Shown here: positions 25,437 through 33,798 of the stretch, piece after piece
How the letters are laid out: every line of letters starts with the position of its first letter
Position numbering within the stretch: position 1 is the stretch's first letter
NCBI GenBank assembly: GCA_949285835.1
Contig: CASEAR010000132.1
Location: 1-51,511 of the forward strand
Length of the DNA stretch: 51,511 bases
Direction of reading: 5' to 3'
Origin: an uncultured Verrucomicrobiota bacterium
Lineage (GTDB): Bacteria > Verrucomicrobiota > Kiritimatiellia > RFP12 > UBA3636
Notes under the pieces: model-generated
Databases searched by the model: none
Told to the model about the DNA's origin: nothing
The model's input: the letters and a program-made list of their open reading frames with translations, nothing else
Position numbers and translations under genes: made by a program

Positions 25437-26558
25437 ATGGAAGCCAAAGAGGTAACTCTCAAACAGCTGTTAGACGGGCCATGCAGCTACGTGGCGCCGT
25501 CATTCCAGCGCCCCTACGACTGGCGCGGCGACGCTGTACGCTCAATCGTGGGAAGCACCGTGGAACATACCGTCGGGGGCCACTTCCTTGGAGCGGTTGT
25601 TCTTATGGACATAGGACGTGGATCCGTCCAGAAAAAGCTCGTGATCGACGGCAACCACCGCCTTATGACCGTCCTCATAACAATGCTGGCCGTCAGAGAC
25701 GAACTTTCAAAGTTCAACAAATGGCACTTCCATGAAATAAACAGGACGTGCTTTCTCAACGACACGGTAGAAAAGAACCGTCCGTCCCTCTTCAAAACAA
25801 TTGCGCAGATACGGGACAGAAACACATTCGAGTCTCTCGTCCTCGGGGAAGCGCCTCAGTCAAAGTCCAGCCCCGTAATGCGCGTGTACAAGTTCGCGGG
25901 AAAGGCGGTATCCGGAAAAAGCGAAACGATGCTCGTAACGTTCCGCGAACGCCTTCTTTTCGACTTCTCGTTTGTTTCTATCGACCTGCGCAGAGATGAA
26001 GATCCGTACCCGCTTTTCAAACTCCTGAGCGTGCCTGATCAGGAATTCACGCAAGTCGGACTGCGCAAGTATAACCGGTTCTCAGATGATCCGGAAGTGA
26101 TGGCAATAGTCGCCGGCGGTGAATCGCAGGACGTCGAGTTCAAGGAGCGCACCGTCGGCGCAGCAGGATCGTCCTTCTCAATACTGCGAGCAGTCGCAGG
26201 TTTTATGAACAGCAAATCCGGAGGAACCCTCCTTATAGGGGTGAGAGACGACGGCACATTCTCCGGAGTGGAATCGGAATACAGTAAAACCGACCGCGGC
26301 AAGTCCAACAGAGACGGGTACCTGCTCTATCTCAACAATATGCTCAGAACCCGTCTCGACACTAAAACGCCGTTCATGTTCTTCTCAGTAGAACTCAGAA
26401 CCGTCCGAAACCACGACGTGTGCATGATCCGTGTAAAACCATCTGCAGAACCGGTCTACCTGGATAAGCACCTTTTCGTACGATCCGGCAACCAGACAAT
26501 AGAAATCCTCGGACCGGATTTGATTGAATACGTCAGCGTACGCTGGCCGCACACATAA
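25437..26558 (+). CDS. DUF262-AlbA_2 (Schlafen-like) fusion protein
   Basis: A 373-residue two-domain protein. Residues 1-210 match the DUF262 (GmrSD N-terminal) pattern: APSFQRPYDW (20-29), HFLGAVVLMDI (49-59), VIDGNHRLMTV (69-79; the usual DGQQR is altered) and LFKLLSVPDQEF. In GmrSD-type proteins this domain senses or hydrolyses nucleotides. Residues 220-373 are an AlbA_2 domain: ESQDVEFKER, then FMNSKSGGTLLIGVRDDGTFSGV, then the HLFVRSGNQT ending. Its E229, E234 and D272 have the spacing of the Schlafen RNase triad (5 and 38 residues). No HNH (DUF1524) domain is present. There is no clear ribosome site before the ATG. Inferred: a defence or stress protein; substrate unknown. It could also act as a regulator, as some AlbA_2 proteins do. 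Confidence 0.82.
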   Translation: MEAKEVTLKQLLDGPCSYVAPSFQRPYDWRGDAVRSIVGSTVEHTVGGHFLGAVVLMDIGRGSVQKKLVIDGNHRLMTVLITMLAVRDELSKFNKWHFHEINRTCFLNDTVEKNRPSLFKTIAQIRDRNTFESLVLGEAPQSKSSPVMRVYKFAGKAVSGKSETMLVTFRERLLFDFSFVSIDLRRDEDPYPLFKLLSVPDQEFTQVGLRKYNRFSDDPEVMAIVAGGESQDVEFKERTVGAAGSSFSILRAVAGFMNSKSGGTLLIGVRDDGTFSGVESEYSKTDRGKSNRDGYLLYLNNMLRTRLDTKTPFMFFSVELRTVRNHDVCMIRVKPSAEPVYLDKHLFVRSGNQTIEILGPDLIEYVSVRWPHT

Positions 26559-26764
26559 CGGACGCCCGCGCTCACATACGGGCACAATTTCCTCGACGGG
26601 TCGTACGCCTGCTGCCAGGCATAACAGACGCCCGTGCGCACATACGAGGACCGCGCAACTCTTGGCGGCTTGCAATGGCGCGTATTTGCCTCTGTATGAC
26701 GCATACGAGCGCCCCGCAAACCCGGCGTGGCATGGTGTGAACCGTGCGTGCGCATACGAGCGCC
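26554..26764. repeat. Cluster of four degenerate direct repeats
   Basis: Copies 1 (26554-26580) and 2 (26620-26646) are 27 bp long and match at 24 positions, sharing CATAAC-GACGCCCG-G--CACATACG. Copies 3 (about 26698-26713) and 4 (about 26744-26764) keep the core GCATACGAGCGCC. Steps between cores are roughly 66, 60 and 50 bp. The stop codon of the preceding gene lies in copy 1. Spacing is too irregular and identity too low for a CRISPR array. Confidence 0.65.
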
Positions 26765-27580
26765 GCTCCGCAGGCGGCTTACTGTCCTGCCGTGTATGCC
26801 GCCGACGGAATCCTCCGGAGCCCACAGCAACGATCCCGCACCGCTTACCTGCAGCACTGCGGCGGCGTCCTTGACCGCGCCCGAATAACAGCCGGACAGT
26901 GCGAACCGCACACTGTCGCCCCGCTATGCATGTTACTCAGTTTCCGGCGAATATGAGCGAATCACGGGTGAATGGGAAAGTTTTATGACAGCGTGCCGCA
27001 GACCTGTGCCGAATTCATCCCGGCATGCGGGCAAAACCCGTGGATTGAGTTGCCTAAGGGCGTTATACGCAAGCCTGTTGAAGCCGGTTCTCTCCTGATA
27101 AAAACGCCCATGCTGTTCGAGTCTATCCGTTCCCGGCAGATCGGTCACTTTTACCTGCCCCTCCAGAGGAACGCGAAATTAACGTCCATCGAGAACTTGC
27201 GTGGAGAACTGCCGGAGACTTTTGCCGTCGTGTGTAATCCCATGATTTCCTTTTTTTTTTTGTATGACGTCGCGTCAATTATGCTGAGACATTTCCCACC
27301 CCGGATAAACTGTGCGCTTCCGTAATCTCCGACAGCCGCCGGCATCGGAGCAAAGCTAGGGTTGAGAATACTGAACAGCATGGCTAGACGTCCAGATGTC
27401 GATATGGGCGGCCTCGAACCTAACACCCAGACCCAGTCAATGCGGCAGCGTGGAGAAAAAAAAAAAAGATGCCCGAAAGAACCCCTGATTTCCTTGCTTC
27501 CTGATTCCCCGCGCATTAGTGAAATTTGTGTTTTGCGGCGCAAAAGGAATCTCTCAGTTTTTGCTTTCAGACCCGCTTCC
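26765..27580. other. Gap of about 0.8 kb, probably non-coding
   Basis: Open frames of 60-170 codons exist (for example plus 26972-27325 and minus 27151-27666), but neither has a good ribosome site or a recognisable product. Two long homopolymers occur: T11 at 27251-27261 and A12 at 27456-27467. No hairpin precedes either run, so they are not terminators. A TTCGA-containing stretch near 27410 does not fold into a tRNA. Confidence 0.45.
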
Positions 27581-28093
27581 TCAAAGAACAACCCCTTCGT
27601 GTCGAAGCAGCCGCTCCTTGATCGACAACCCGCCCGCATATCCGGTAAGCGAACCTCCAGCGCCAACGACCCGGTGGCACGGTATTATTATCGACAATGG
27701 GTTGTGCCCCACAGCACCTCCCACCGCTCTGGCGGACGAAATACGGCCGGTCCGCAGGAACAACATCGCATTTATTTTCCCATACGTCACCGTCTGCCCG
27801 TATCCAATTCCGCGCAGTATCTCCCATACCTCGAGGCGGAACACGCTTCCGCGAGGGCATAGCGGCAGTTCCGAAGGATCAGGCCTGTCTCCCTCAAAAT
27901 AACGTTCAATCCAGCGCGCCGCGGCAGCAAAAACAGGCGGACTGCCGGAGAGTTTTTTAAAGCCCGCCACGGACTCCCCGAAGTGCTTCTGTCCGGCGAA
28001 CCACAATCCGGCCAAGCCGACACCGTCGCTTGCCATAACGACATCGCCCAAAGGTGTACGGATGTCTCGAAAATAATATCCGACCGCCGTCAT
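27581..28093 (-). CDS. ogt: Methylated-DNA--protein-cysteine methyltransferase (Ogt)
   Basis: A 170-residue suicide DNA-repair enzyme that takes the alkyl group from O6-alkylguanine onto its own cysteine. The active site IIPCHRVV (C139) is followed by GSLTGYAGGLSIKERLLRHEG, the usual C-terminal pattern. The N-terminal YYFRDIRTPLGDVVMASD is normal for the family. The open frame extends to 28246, but the ATG at 28091-28093 has GGAGG 8 nt upstream and gives the right length. Transcribed alone; the intergenic DNA upstream contains a possible TATAAA near 28170. Downstream lies the repeat- and homopolymer-bearing gap. Confidence 0.96.
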   Translation of the reverse strand: MTAVGYYFRDIRTPLGDVVMASDGVGLAGLWFAGQKHFGESVAGFKKLSGSPPVFAAAARWIERYFEGDRPDPSELPLCPRGSVFRLEVWEILRGIGYGQTVTYGKINAMLFLRTGRISSARAVGGAVGHNPLSIIIPCHRVVGAGGSLTGYAGGLSIKERLLRHEGVVL

Positions 28094-28169
28094 CCTGGAA
28101 GCCTCCGCCGAAGCACACAGTCTGCCGCCGGAAATAGAAGAAAAAGCATTCACACCCACTCCGCCTGAT

Positions 28170-28633
28170 TTATACTGCCAACAAAAACGCCGCTTCTGCG
28201 GCTGTAAATATCCCAATGATACTTGCCAAGCCGCACGCTGAAACACTTACGCCGCACATTTTAACACAAGCACTCACCTGTTCCAATCTGGAGAATTGCA
28301 AGTTAAATGGAACAGTTTTCATGATGCATTCGCGGTGTTCACAATTAAGGTATTCACGATGATGAGAATATTGGGTAAACTTTCCCATGGCGTTCCATTT
28401 CTGCATGGATTGCGCCGATGGTTGCATTTCATCAGAAATCGGAACATCTCTGCCTGAAGTGGTCTGCCCGCACGGCGGGAATGCGCATCTTCGGGGCGTT
28501 TCTTTTCATGGCTGTAATTCTTCCTTTGGGTATGGACGGTACATTCTGCAACTTTGCATGGTGCGCCGCCGTGTGACTGTGTTGCCAGATGAATCATTTT
28601 GTGGTATATGTACACAAATGACTTGGGAATCAA
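28170..28633 (-). pseudogene. Possible relic of a pseudopilin-like protein leader (frameshifted)
   Basis: On the minus strand a 104-codon frame (28633-28319) and an 85-codon frame (28427-28170) overlap and read as one protein-like sequence if the frame shifts once near 28386-28390. The first part has HLATQSHGG and HTQRKNYSHEKKRPEDAHSR; the second has GKFTQYSHHREYLNCEH followed by CIMKTVPF. From memory this resembles the N-terminal leader that precedes the TLIELLVVIAI prepilin segment in many Lentisphaerota proteins. Here that hydrophobic segment is missing. No database check was possible. If right, this is a truncated copy inside the rseP leader. AT content is higher than in the neighbours. 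Confidence 0.35.
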
Positions 28634-30180
28634 TTATTGCACTTGCCAATGTTCCGGGCATTCTCGCCGCTGGAATTTCTGTTGTTATGCACGTGGCCGT
28701 CTGGCTGCTCGTGGCGGTGGCTGTCATATTCTTTTTCGGACTCTCCGTTTTCGTGCATGAACTGGGGCACTTTATTGCCGCCAGAATGTGCGGGCTGAGG
28801 GTGGACGCCTTCTCGCTTGGGTTCGGACCGTCAATCTGGCGGCGAACAATGAACGGCACTGAGTATAAAGTCTGCTGGATACCGCTGGGCGGGTATGTGT
28901 CGCTTCCGCAGCTGGACCCTGAAGCAATGCAGACCGTGCAAGGCGGCGGCGATAGCGGAAAAGAAGTGATCGCACCGGCGGCATGGTGGAAGCGCATAAT
29001 TGTATCCCTGGCGGGCCCTGCCGGAAATGTCGCACTCGCAATAATGATCGCCCTGATAATATGGGCAATGCCGGAAAAGAGATCCGACATGACGCCGGAA
29101 GAATTGCGCTTCCCCGGCGGCGTTCTGGTCGGATACGTCGAGGGTGATTCCGACGCCGACAGCGCCGGACTGAGAACCGGGGACATGATATTCGCCGTGA
29201 GGGGAAAACCTGTGAATGTCGCAGCGGACGTAATAACCGAGACGCACCTCGGATCCGCCGGCGGATTTACTGTTTTCTCCGTGTCGAACATTTTTGACGG
29301 CGCAGTTTCAGACATACGAATTCCTGTAACACGGGACAAGGTAACCGGATACATGAGGGTCAAAGGATGGATCGACAGCAGCATTGTCGTTGTCGGAGAT
29401 CTGATTCCGGGCTCCCCTGCGGAAAAAGCGGGTCTCAAAAAAAGAGACATTTTGCTGTCAATCAACGGCGAGACACCTTTAAGCGCGATACATGCTGCCG
29501 AAATCGTCCGCAAAAACATAGACGGCGACATCAATGTGACATTTCTGCGGGGAAAAAACCGCAGCACGGTGTGCATGCGCCCGGAACAACTTAACGACGG
29601 CGAGCGGGTAAGACCCATGATAGGCGTGGTGTTCGGAATACTGGAAACTTCCGTCCCGCAGTGGATGGCCTACAAAAACCCGGTCGATCAGATACGAAGC
29701 GACTTCAAGTCGATCTCCAGAGTCCTTTCATCCTTGTTTTTCCCTAAGGAAAAAGGTGAATCCAAACAGGTTCTCTCCGCTTTGGGCGGACCTGTACAGA
29801 TTTTTTACGGCCTGTGGGTATGGATAATGTCCAGTTTTGTAAATGCTCTAGGCTTTATCAGATTCCTGAACATAAATCTCGCGGTCATGAACTTGCTCCC
29901 GATTCCTGTTCTGGATGGCGGGCATATTGTATTCGCCCTTTGGCGCGGCATCTTCCGCAGGGAAATCCCGTCGAGGGTGCTCAACACGCTGGTCAATGCA
30001 TTCGCGCTGCTTCTGATAGCCTTTTTCGTTTACATCTCGTTCAGAGACGTGGGTTTAATCTACAAAATTCACACATACGCAGGCGAATCTGAAAATGTCC
30101 CGACAGCTGACGGCGGCTCCGCTTCTCCGGAGCAAGACGATCCTGGAATTGACTCTCCTGCTCTGGATAACGGGCAATGA
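28618..30180 (+). CDS. rseP: RIP metalloprotease RseP (site-2 protease)
   Basis: A 520-residue inner-membrane zinc protease that cleaves membrane-bound anti-sigma factors and signal peptides. HELGH (47-51) lies in the first membrane segment and NLLPIPVLDGGH near residue 440 provides the third zinc ligand. Two PDZ domains lie between (GYVEGDSDADSAGLRTGD and VVGDLIPGSPAEKAGL). A Glu/Asp-rich tail ends the protein. The open frame reaches back to 28387, but those residues are Cys-rich and unlike the family; the ATG at 28618 begins the normal N-terminal helix, although its ribosome site is weak. The ispG ATG overlaps its stop. dxr, uppS and cdsA, its usual upstream neighbours, are not adjacent. 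Confidence 0.93.
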   Translation: MTWESIIALANVPGILAAGISVVMHVAVWLLVAVAVIFFFGLSVFVHELGHFIAARMCGLRVDAFSLGFGPSIWRRTMNGTEYKVCWIPLGGYVSLPQLDPEAMQTVQGGGDSGKEVIAPAAWWKRIIVSLAGPAGNVALAIMIALIIWAMPEKRSDMTPEELRFPGGVLVGYVEGDSDADSAGLRTGDMIFAVRGKPVNVAADVITETHLGSAGGFTVFSVSNIFDGAVSDIRIPVTRDKVTGYMRVKGWIDSSIVVVGDLIPGSPAEKAGLKKRDILLSINGETPLSAIHAAEIVRKNIDGDINVTFLRGKNRSTVCMRPEQLNDGERVRPMIGVVFGILETSVPQWMAYKNPVDQIRSDFKSISRVLSSLFFPKEKGESKQVLSALGGPVQIFYGLWVWIMSSFVNALGFIRFLNINLAVMNLLPIPVLDGGHIVFALWRGIFRREIPSRVLNTLVNAFALLLIAFFVYISFRDVGLIYKIHTYAGESENVPTADGGSASPEQDDPGIDSPALDNGQ

Positions 30181-31295
30181 AACACAACGACATGCAGACG
30201 GCGGAACAGAACGATCTGCCCAGGAACAGAACGCGCAGGATCATGCTGGGAAGATTGCCGATCGGAGGAGGCGCGCCGGTATCCGTCCAGACGATGGCCA
30301 ATACCGATACGCGCGATATCGAGTCATGTGTAAAGTGCGTACGCAAATTCAGAGAGGCAGGATGCGATATCGTACGATTTGCCGTTCCGGATGCGGAAGC
30401 GGCATCGGCCCTGAAGGAAATAAAGAAGCAATGTCCGGAGATGCCGGTAGTTGCGGACATACACTTCGACTGGCGTCTGGCCATAGAGTCCTTGAAGTCC
30501 GGGGCTGACGGACTTAGAATAAACCCGGGAAACATCGGCGGGCAAGACCGGGTAAAGGCCGTGGCTGCGGCGGCGAAGGAGCGCGGGGCTTCCATAAGAA
30601 TCGGGGTGAATGCCGGATCTCTTGAGCCCGAACTGCTCAAGACATATGGAGGAGCTACGCCGGAGGCAATGGTTGCGAGCGCCCTCAGACACGTTGAGAT
30701 GCTCGAAAACGTCGATTTCCACGACATGAAAATCTCCGTAAAAGCATCGGATATCAGCAAAACGCTCGCAGCATACAGGCTGTTGTCCAAAAAAACGAAT
30801 TACCCGCTCCACCTTGGACTTACCGAAGCCGGAACCCTTATTTCAGGGACAGTACGTTCATCGATAGCCATAGGAACCCTGCTGGCCGAGGGAATCGGCG
30901 ACACCATACGCATATCACTGACCGATGAACCTGTAAACGAAGTGCGTGCCGGACTGGAATTGCTTCGCTGTCTGGGACTCAGAAAGCCCGGCCCGTCGGT
31001 CATTTCCTGCCCAACATGCGGGCGGACGCAGGCGGATGTGTTTGGAACCGCTCGCCGTATGGAGGCCGCTCTGGAGTCTTTTTACAATACGTTCCCGAAC
31101 GCTGTCAGGCTGAGCGTCGCTGTAATGGGATGTGTGGTAAACGGTCCTGGAGAGGCTCGCGATGCAGACGTTGCCCTTGTCGGCGGAAAAGATTGTTTTT
31201 TCCTGTATTCCAATGGGAAGATGCTTTCCAGACATTCCGTTGATGAAGCGGCGGATGCCGCTATGAACCTTATACGGAGCCGTTCCAAAGTATGA
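30177..31295 (+). CDS. ispG: 4-hydroxy-3-methylbut-2-enyl diphosphate synthase (IspG/GcpE)
   Basis: A 372-residue [4Fe-4S] enzyme of the MEP isoprenoid pathway that converts cyclic MEcPP to HMBPP. The N-terminal TIM barrel includes PVSVQTMANTDTRD and VADIHFDWRLA. The C-terminal half holds the cluster ligands C278 and C281 (CPTCGR) and C319 in GCVVNGPGE, with the conserved E326. It is the short bacterial form without the plant-type insert. Coupled to rseP by an ATGA overlap and close to the sugar-phosphate transferase gene. Together with uppS at 45937 it shows that undecaprenyl phosphate is made from MEP-derived precursors. Confidence 0.97.
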   Translation: MKHNDMQTAEQNDLPRNRTRRIMLGRLPIGGGAPVSVQTMANTDTRDIESCVKCVRKFREAGCDIVRFAVPDAEAASALKEIKKQCPEMPVVADIHFDWRLAIESLKSGADGLRINPGNIGGQDRVKAVAAAAKERGASIRIGVNAGSLEPELLKTYGGATPEAMVASALRHVEMLENVDFHDMKISVKASDISKTLAAYRLLSKKTNYPLHLGLTEAGTLISGTVRSSIAIGTLLAEGIGDTIRISLTDEPVNEVRAGLELLRCLGLRKPGPSVISCPTCGRTQADVFGTARRMEAALESFYNTFPNAVRLSVAVMGCVVNGPGEARDADVALVGGKDCFFLYSNGKMLSRHSVDEAADAAMNLIRSRSKV

Positions 31296-31315
31296 CCAGT
31301 GGCAGAGGAGACAAA

Positions 31316-32782
31316 ATGGGCGGCAAACGCATCGTACCCGGCAAGGTTGTTGTCAACGTGTCGGAGGTGAATAATACCGTACTGTACTTCCTGCATGTTT
31401 TTACAGACGTATTTTCGGTATTTGCAAGTTACCTTCTGGCCTATCTCGCCATATTCAGAGAGCCCCTGCATTTGTTTCTTGCGAACACATCTGCCGTGAC
31501 GGTTCACTCTGAAGTGTATATTTCCAACTTTTTGCCGTACTGCATAGTGCTTTCCGTTTGCTTCTGGGCGGCATTTTCCTTGATGGGCATGTATGACGGC
31601 ACCAAAAAATTGCATCCGACGCCAATTTTCTGGAACTCCGTTGTCGTAAACGCCGTAGGAATCGTACTGGTTGCCACCATTCTCTACTACAACCGCAATG
31701 TGTGGCACATGAGGAGCTTCTTCACTCTTTTTTTCCTGATAAACACAGTAATGGTTGTTGCTCTCAAGCATCTGCTGCGGGTCGGCATCCATATGTACCG
31801 AAGGGAAACCGGAAAATTCCACTATTACTGCATTCTCGTTGGCGATGGTAAAGCCGCAGATAAACTCCAGACTTTTATAGACAAAGAAAGTTCTGTGCGG
31901 CTTTACAAAATTGTCGACCGGTTACCGATGCCGAGGTCGGAGGCAGATTGGACTGATCTGCAGAACAAAATCGATCCGTCAAGGCACTCCATGATACTGG
32001 CGGCTCAGGAAAACATGTCGCAAGAAGAGGAAATGCGTTTTATTTCGGTCTGCCTGGAATCTGGGATGGCGCTTAAACTTCTTTCAAATTCTTTCGTCAA
32101 AATACGCAATCCCTACAGCATGGGCGACTACATTCATGGAATACCGTTTGTAAATTTCTGCACGTATTACCATTGCACCAGACTGAGAGTTCTGTCCAGA
32201 GCGTTTTCATGGATAACGGGACTGGCAGGAATTGTCATACTCTCCCCCGTATTTCTCATCGCTGCAGCAGCCGTGAAACTCACATCGCCTGGTCCAGCCA
32301 TATTCCGGCAGACCCGTTGCGGTTTCGACGGAAAGCCGTTCACAATGTATAAGTTTCGAACAATGCGGGTCAACGCAGAAAATATGATGGAAAAACTCAG
32401 AAAGAAAAACGAGTCCGATGGCGCGCTTTTCAAAATGAAAGACGATCCCCGTGTCACCAGTGTCGGAGCATTCCTCCGCAAGACGAGCATAGACGAACTT
32501 CCCCAATTCATAAACCTGCTGCAGGGTAATATGGTGATCGTTGGCCCGCGCCCGCTCCCAATGTCGGACATAAAGTATTTCGACAAGAGCTGGCAGCACC
32601 TGAGACATTTGGCCATGCCTGGAATCACATGCATATGGCAGGTCGCCGGACGAAGCAGGATCGGATTTGATGAGATGTGTCTTCTCGACATATGGTACGC
32701 ACTCAACAGAAATTGGGTACTCGATGTCAAAATAATGATCCGCACCGTTTGGGCCGTCATTTTTTCGAGAGGGGCATATTAA
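31316..32782 (+). CDS. Polyprenyl-phosphate sugar phosphotransferase (WcaJ/WbaP family)
   Basis: A 488-residue membrane enzyme that starts glycan assembly by moving a sugar-1-phosphate from a nucleotide sugar to undecaprenyl phosphate. Four or five N-terminal membrane segments and a CoA-binding-like middle (YYCILVGDGKAAD) precede the catalytic domain with KFRTMRVNAENM, DDPRVTSVGAFLRKTSIDELPQ (read as two adjoining motifs), GNMVIVGPRPLP and PGITCIWQVAGRS. An ATG overlapping the ispG stop exists at 31292, but the ATG at 31316 has GAGGAG 5 nt upstream and is preferred. The next gene is also a membrane phosphotransferase, so this operon end may serve one surface glycan or lipid. Sugar specificity unknown. 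Confidence 0.92.
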   Translation: MGGKRIVPGKVVVNVSEVNNTVLYFLHVFTDVFSVFASYLLAYLAIFREPLHLFLANTSAVTVHSEVYISNFLPYCIVLSVCFWAAFSLMGMYDGTKKLHPTPIFWNSVVVNAVGIVLVATILYYNRNVWHMRSFFTLFFLINTVMVVALKHLLRVGIHMYRRETGKFHYYCILVGDGKAADKLQTFIDKESSVRLYKIVDRLPMPRSEADWTDLQNKIDPSRHSMILAAQENMSQEEEMRFISVCLESGMALKLLSNSFVKIRNPYSMGDYIHGIPFVNFCTYYHCTRLRVLSRAFSWITGLAGIVILSPVFLIAAAAVKLTSPGPAIFRQTRCGFDGKPFTMYKFRTMRVNAENMMEKLRKKNESDGALFKMKDDPRVTSVGAFLRKTSIDELPQFINLLQGNMVIVGPRPLPMSDIKYFDKSWQHLRHLAMPGITCIWQVAGRSRIGFDEMCLLDIWYALNRNWVLDVKIMIRTVWAVIFSRGAY

Positions 32783-32814
32783 CTTTCCGGCAATGTTACT
32801 GTGAGGTTCTTAGG

Positions 32815-33651
32815 TTGAAAAACGAGGAATATCAAAAAACAGTAAAATCGGACGAATGCGCGGTCATAACTGAAATATTTTCCAGAAAGGCGGCTTGGCC
32901 GCTCGCAGCTGCGGCCAGACGCGTGAATATTTCCGCAAACGCAGTTACTGTCGCGGCCGGCCTATCTTGGATGATTTCAATGCCATGCACTGTCGCAGCC
33001 GGGTACTTTTACAACAGTTCCGCAACAGTTTCCGCCGTTCTCTGGACAATTTCCGGATTCCTCTGGATTGCAGGATATATCCTCGACGTCGCAGACGGCA
33101 GTCTGGCAAGACTTCAGGGAACGGCCTCAAACCGTGGATTTTTCCTCGACTATGTCTTCCATTTGCTTTTTAAACCCGGCTTCTTCGCCTCCCTTGCCGT
33201 TGCTCTGCACCTTCAGAACGGAGGCCTGTGGTGGCTCATGCTGGCGATTGCATCAATACCGGCGAACTGGACGTCTGCCGAATCGGCATCAGAACACGTT
33301 CTTTGCGAACAGACCGGCAAGGGTAAACTCCCTGAAACTGTGTTTTCTTCCCCCGAGCTCAGAATCAAAGTTTTTCTCGGTTTGACCGATATAAAAGACT
33401 CTGCCTCTGTAAAGCGCTCTTCTGTCAAACTGCTGCTCATCTCCATGGCCAAAGAAATTATAAGCTACTATGGACAGTCCGTTTTCTTCGCGTTCACCGT
33501 TTTCACGGACGTTATTCTTGCTCTGAGCGGCGTCAGCGGAGCAATGCCGCTCACATCGGCCTGCACCTTCCTGATTGTTGCCATTCTGTTCGTACGGCTC
33601 CCATTCCGCATACTGCGGGAGTACAGAAGGCTTTCCCTGACCGATATGTAG
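32815..33651 (+). CDS. CDP-alcohol phosphatidyltransferase family protein with D-to-H change
   Basis: A 278-residue membrane protein with about six hydrophobic segments. The family motif reads DVADGSLAR, eight residues, then GFFLDYVFH. The last position, normally the catalytic Asp of DxxDGxxARx8GxxxDxxxD, is His (codon CAT). The other three Asp residues, Gly and Ala-Arg are intact. The family joins CDP-linked lipids or alcohols to an acceptor alcohol. A His could still act as base, or the enzyme could use another substrate; this is inference. The start is probably TTG at 32815-32817, 8 nt after GAGG. The frame is open further back into the preceding gene, so the start is not certain. Last gene of the operon. 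Confidence 0.85.
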   Translation: MKNEEYQKTVKSDECAVITEIFSRKAAWPLAAAARRVNISANAVTVAAGLSWMISMPCTVAAGYFYNSSATVSAVLWTISGFLWIAGYILDVADGSLARLQGTASNRGFFLDYVFHLLFKPGFFASLAVALHLQNGGLWWLMLAIASIPANWTSAESASEHVLCEQTGKGKLPETVFSSPELRIKVFLGLTDIKDSASVKRSSVKLLLISMAKEIISYYGQSVFFAFTVFTDVILALSGVSGAMPLTSACTFLIVAILFVRLPFRILREYRRLSLTDM

Positions 33652-33694
33652 CCGCGCCACAAAAACCCTCCGACAAAATTGGCGTATGCGTTCC

Positions 33695-33723
33695 TTTACA
33701 GAATAATGCCGACGTGGTAGCAT
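33695..33723 (+). promoter_or_regulatory. Possible promoter of metG-spoU
   Basis: TTTACA (33695-33700) and TAGCAT (33718-33723) are separated by 17 nt, about 75 nt before the metG ATG. No T-box or SAM riboswitch pattern is visible in the short leader. Confidence 0.45.
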
Positions 33724-33798
33724 TTGCCGGAAACGGATGACAGATACATTGGACGCTCGGACTTTTGAAACCCGACGCGCACGAAACCGGAGACATAA

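Noticed and set aside
27380..27430. GGTTCGAG-like T-loop sequence on the minus strand, checked as a possible tRNA
   Set aside because: No acceptor stem, D arm or anticodon arm can be formed around it.
27251..27467. T11 and A12 runs as terminators
   Set aside because: No GC-rich hairpin precedes either run on the matching strand.
32677..32814. Upstream extension of the CDP-alcohol transferase into the preceding gene
   Set aside because: The extension overlaps the conserved C-terminus of the sugar transferase and adds non-hydrophobic sequence unlike the family; TTG at 32815 has a ribosome site.
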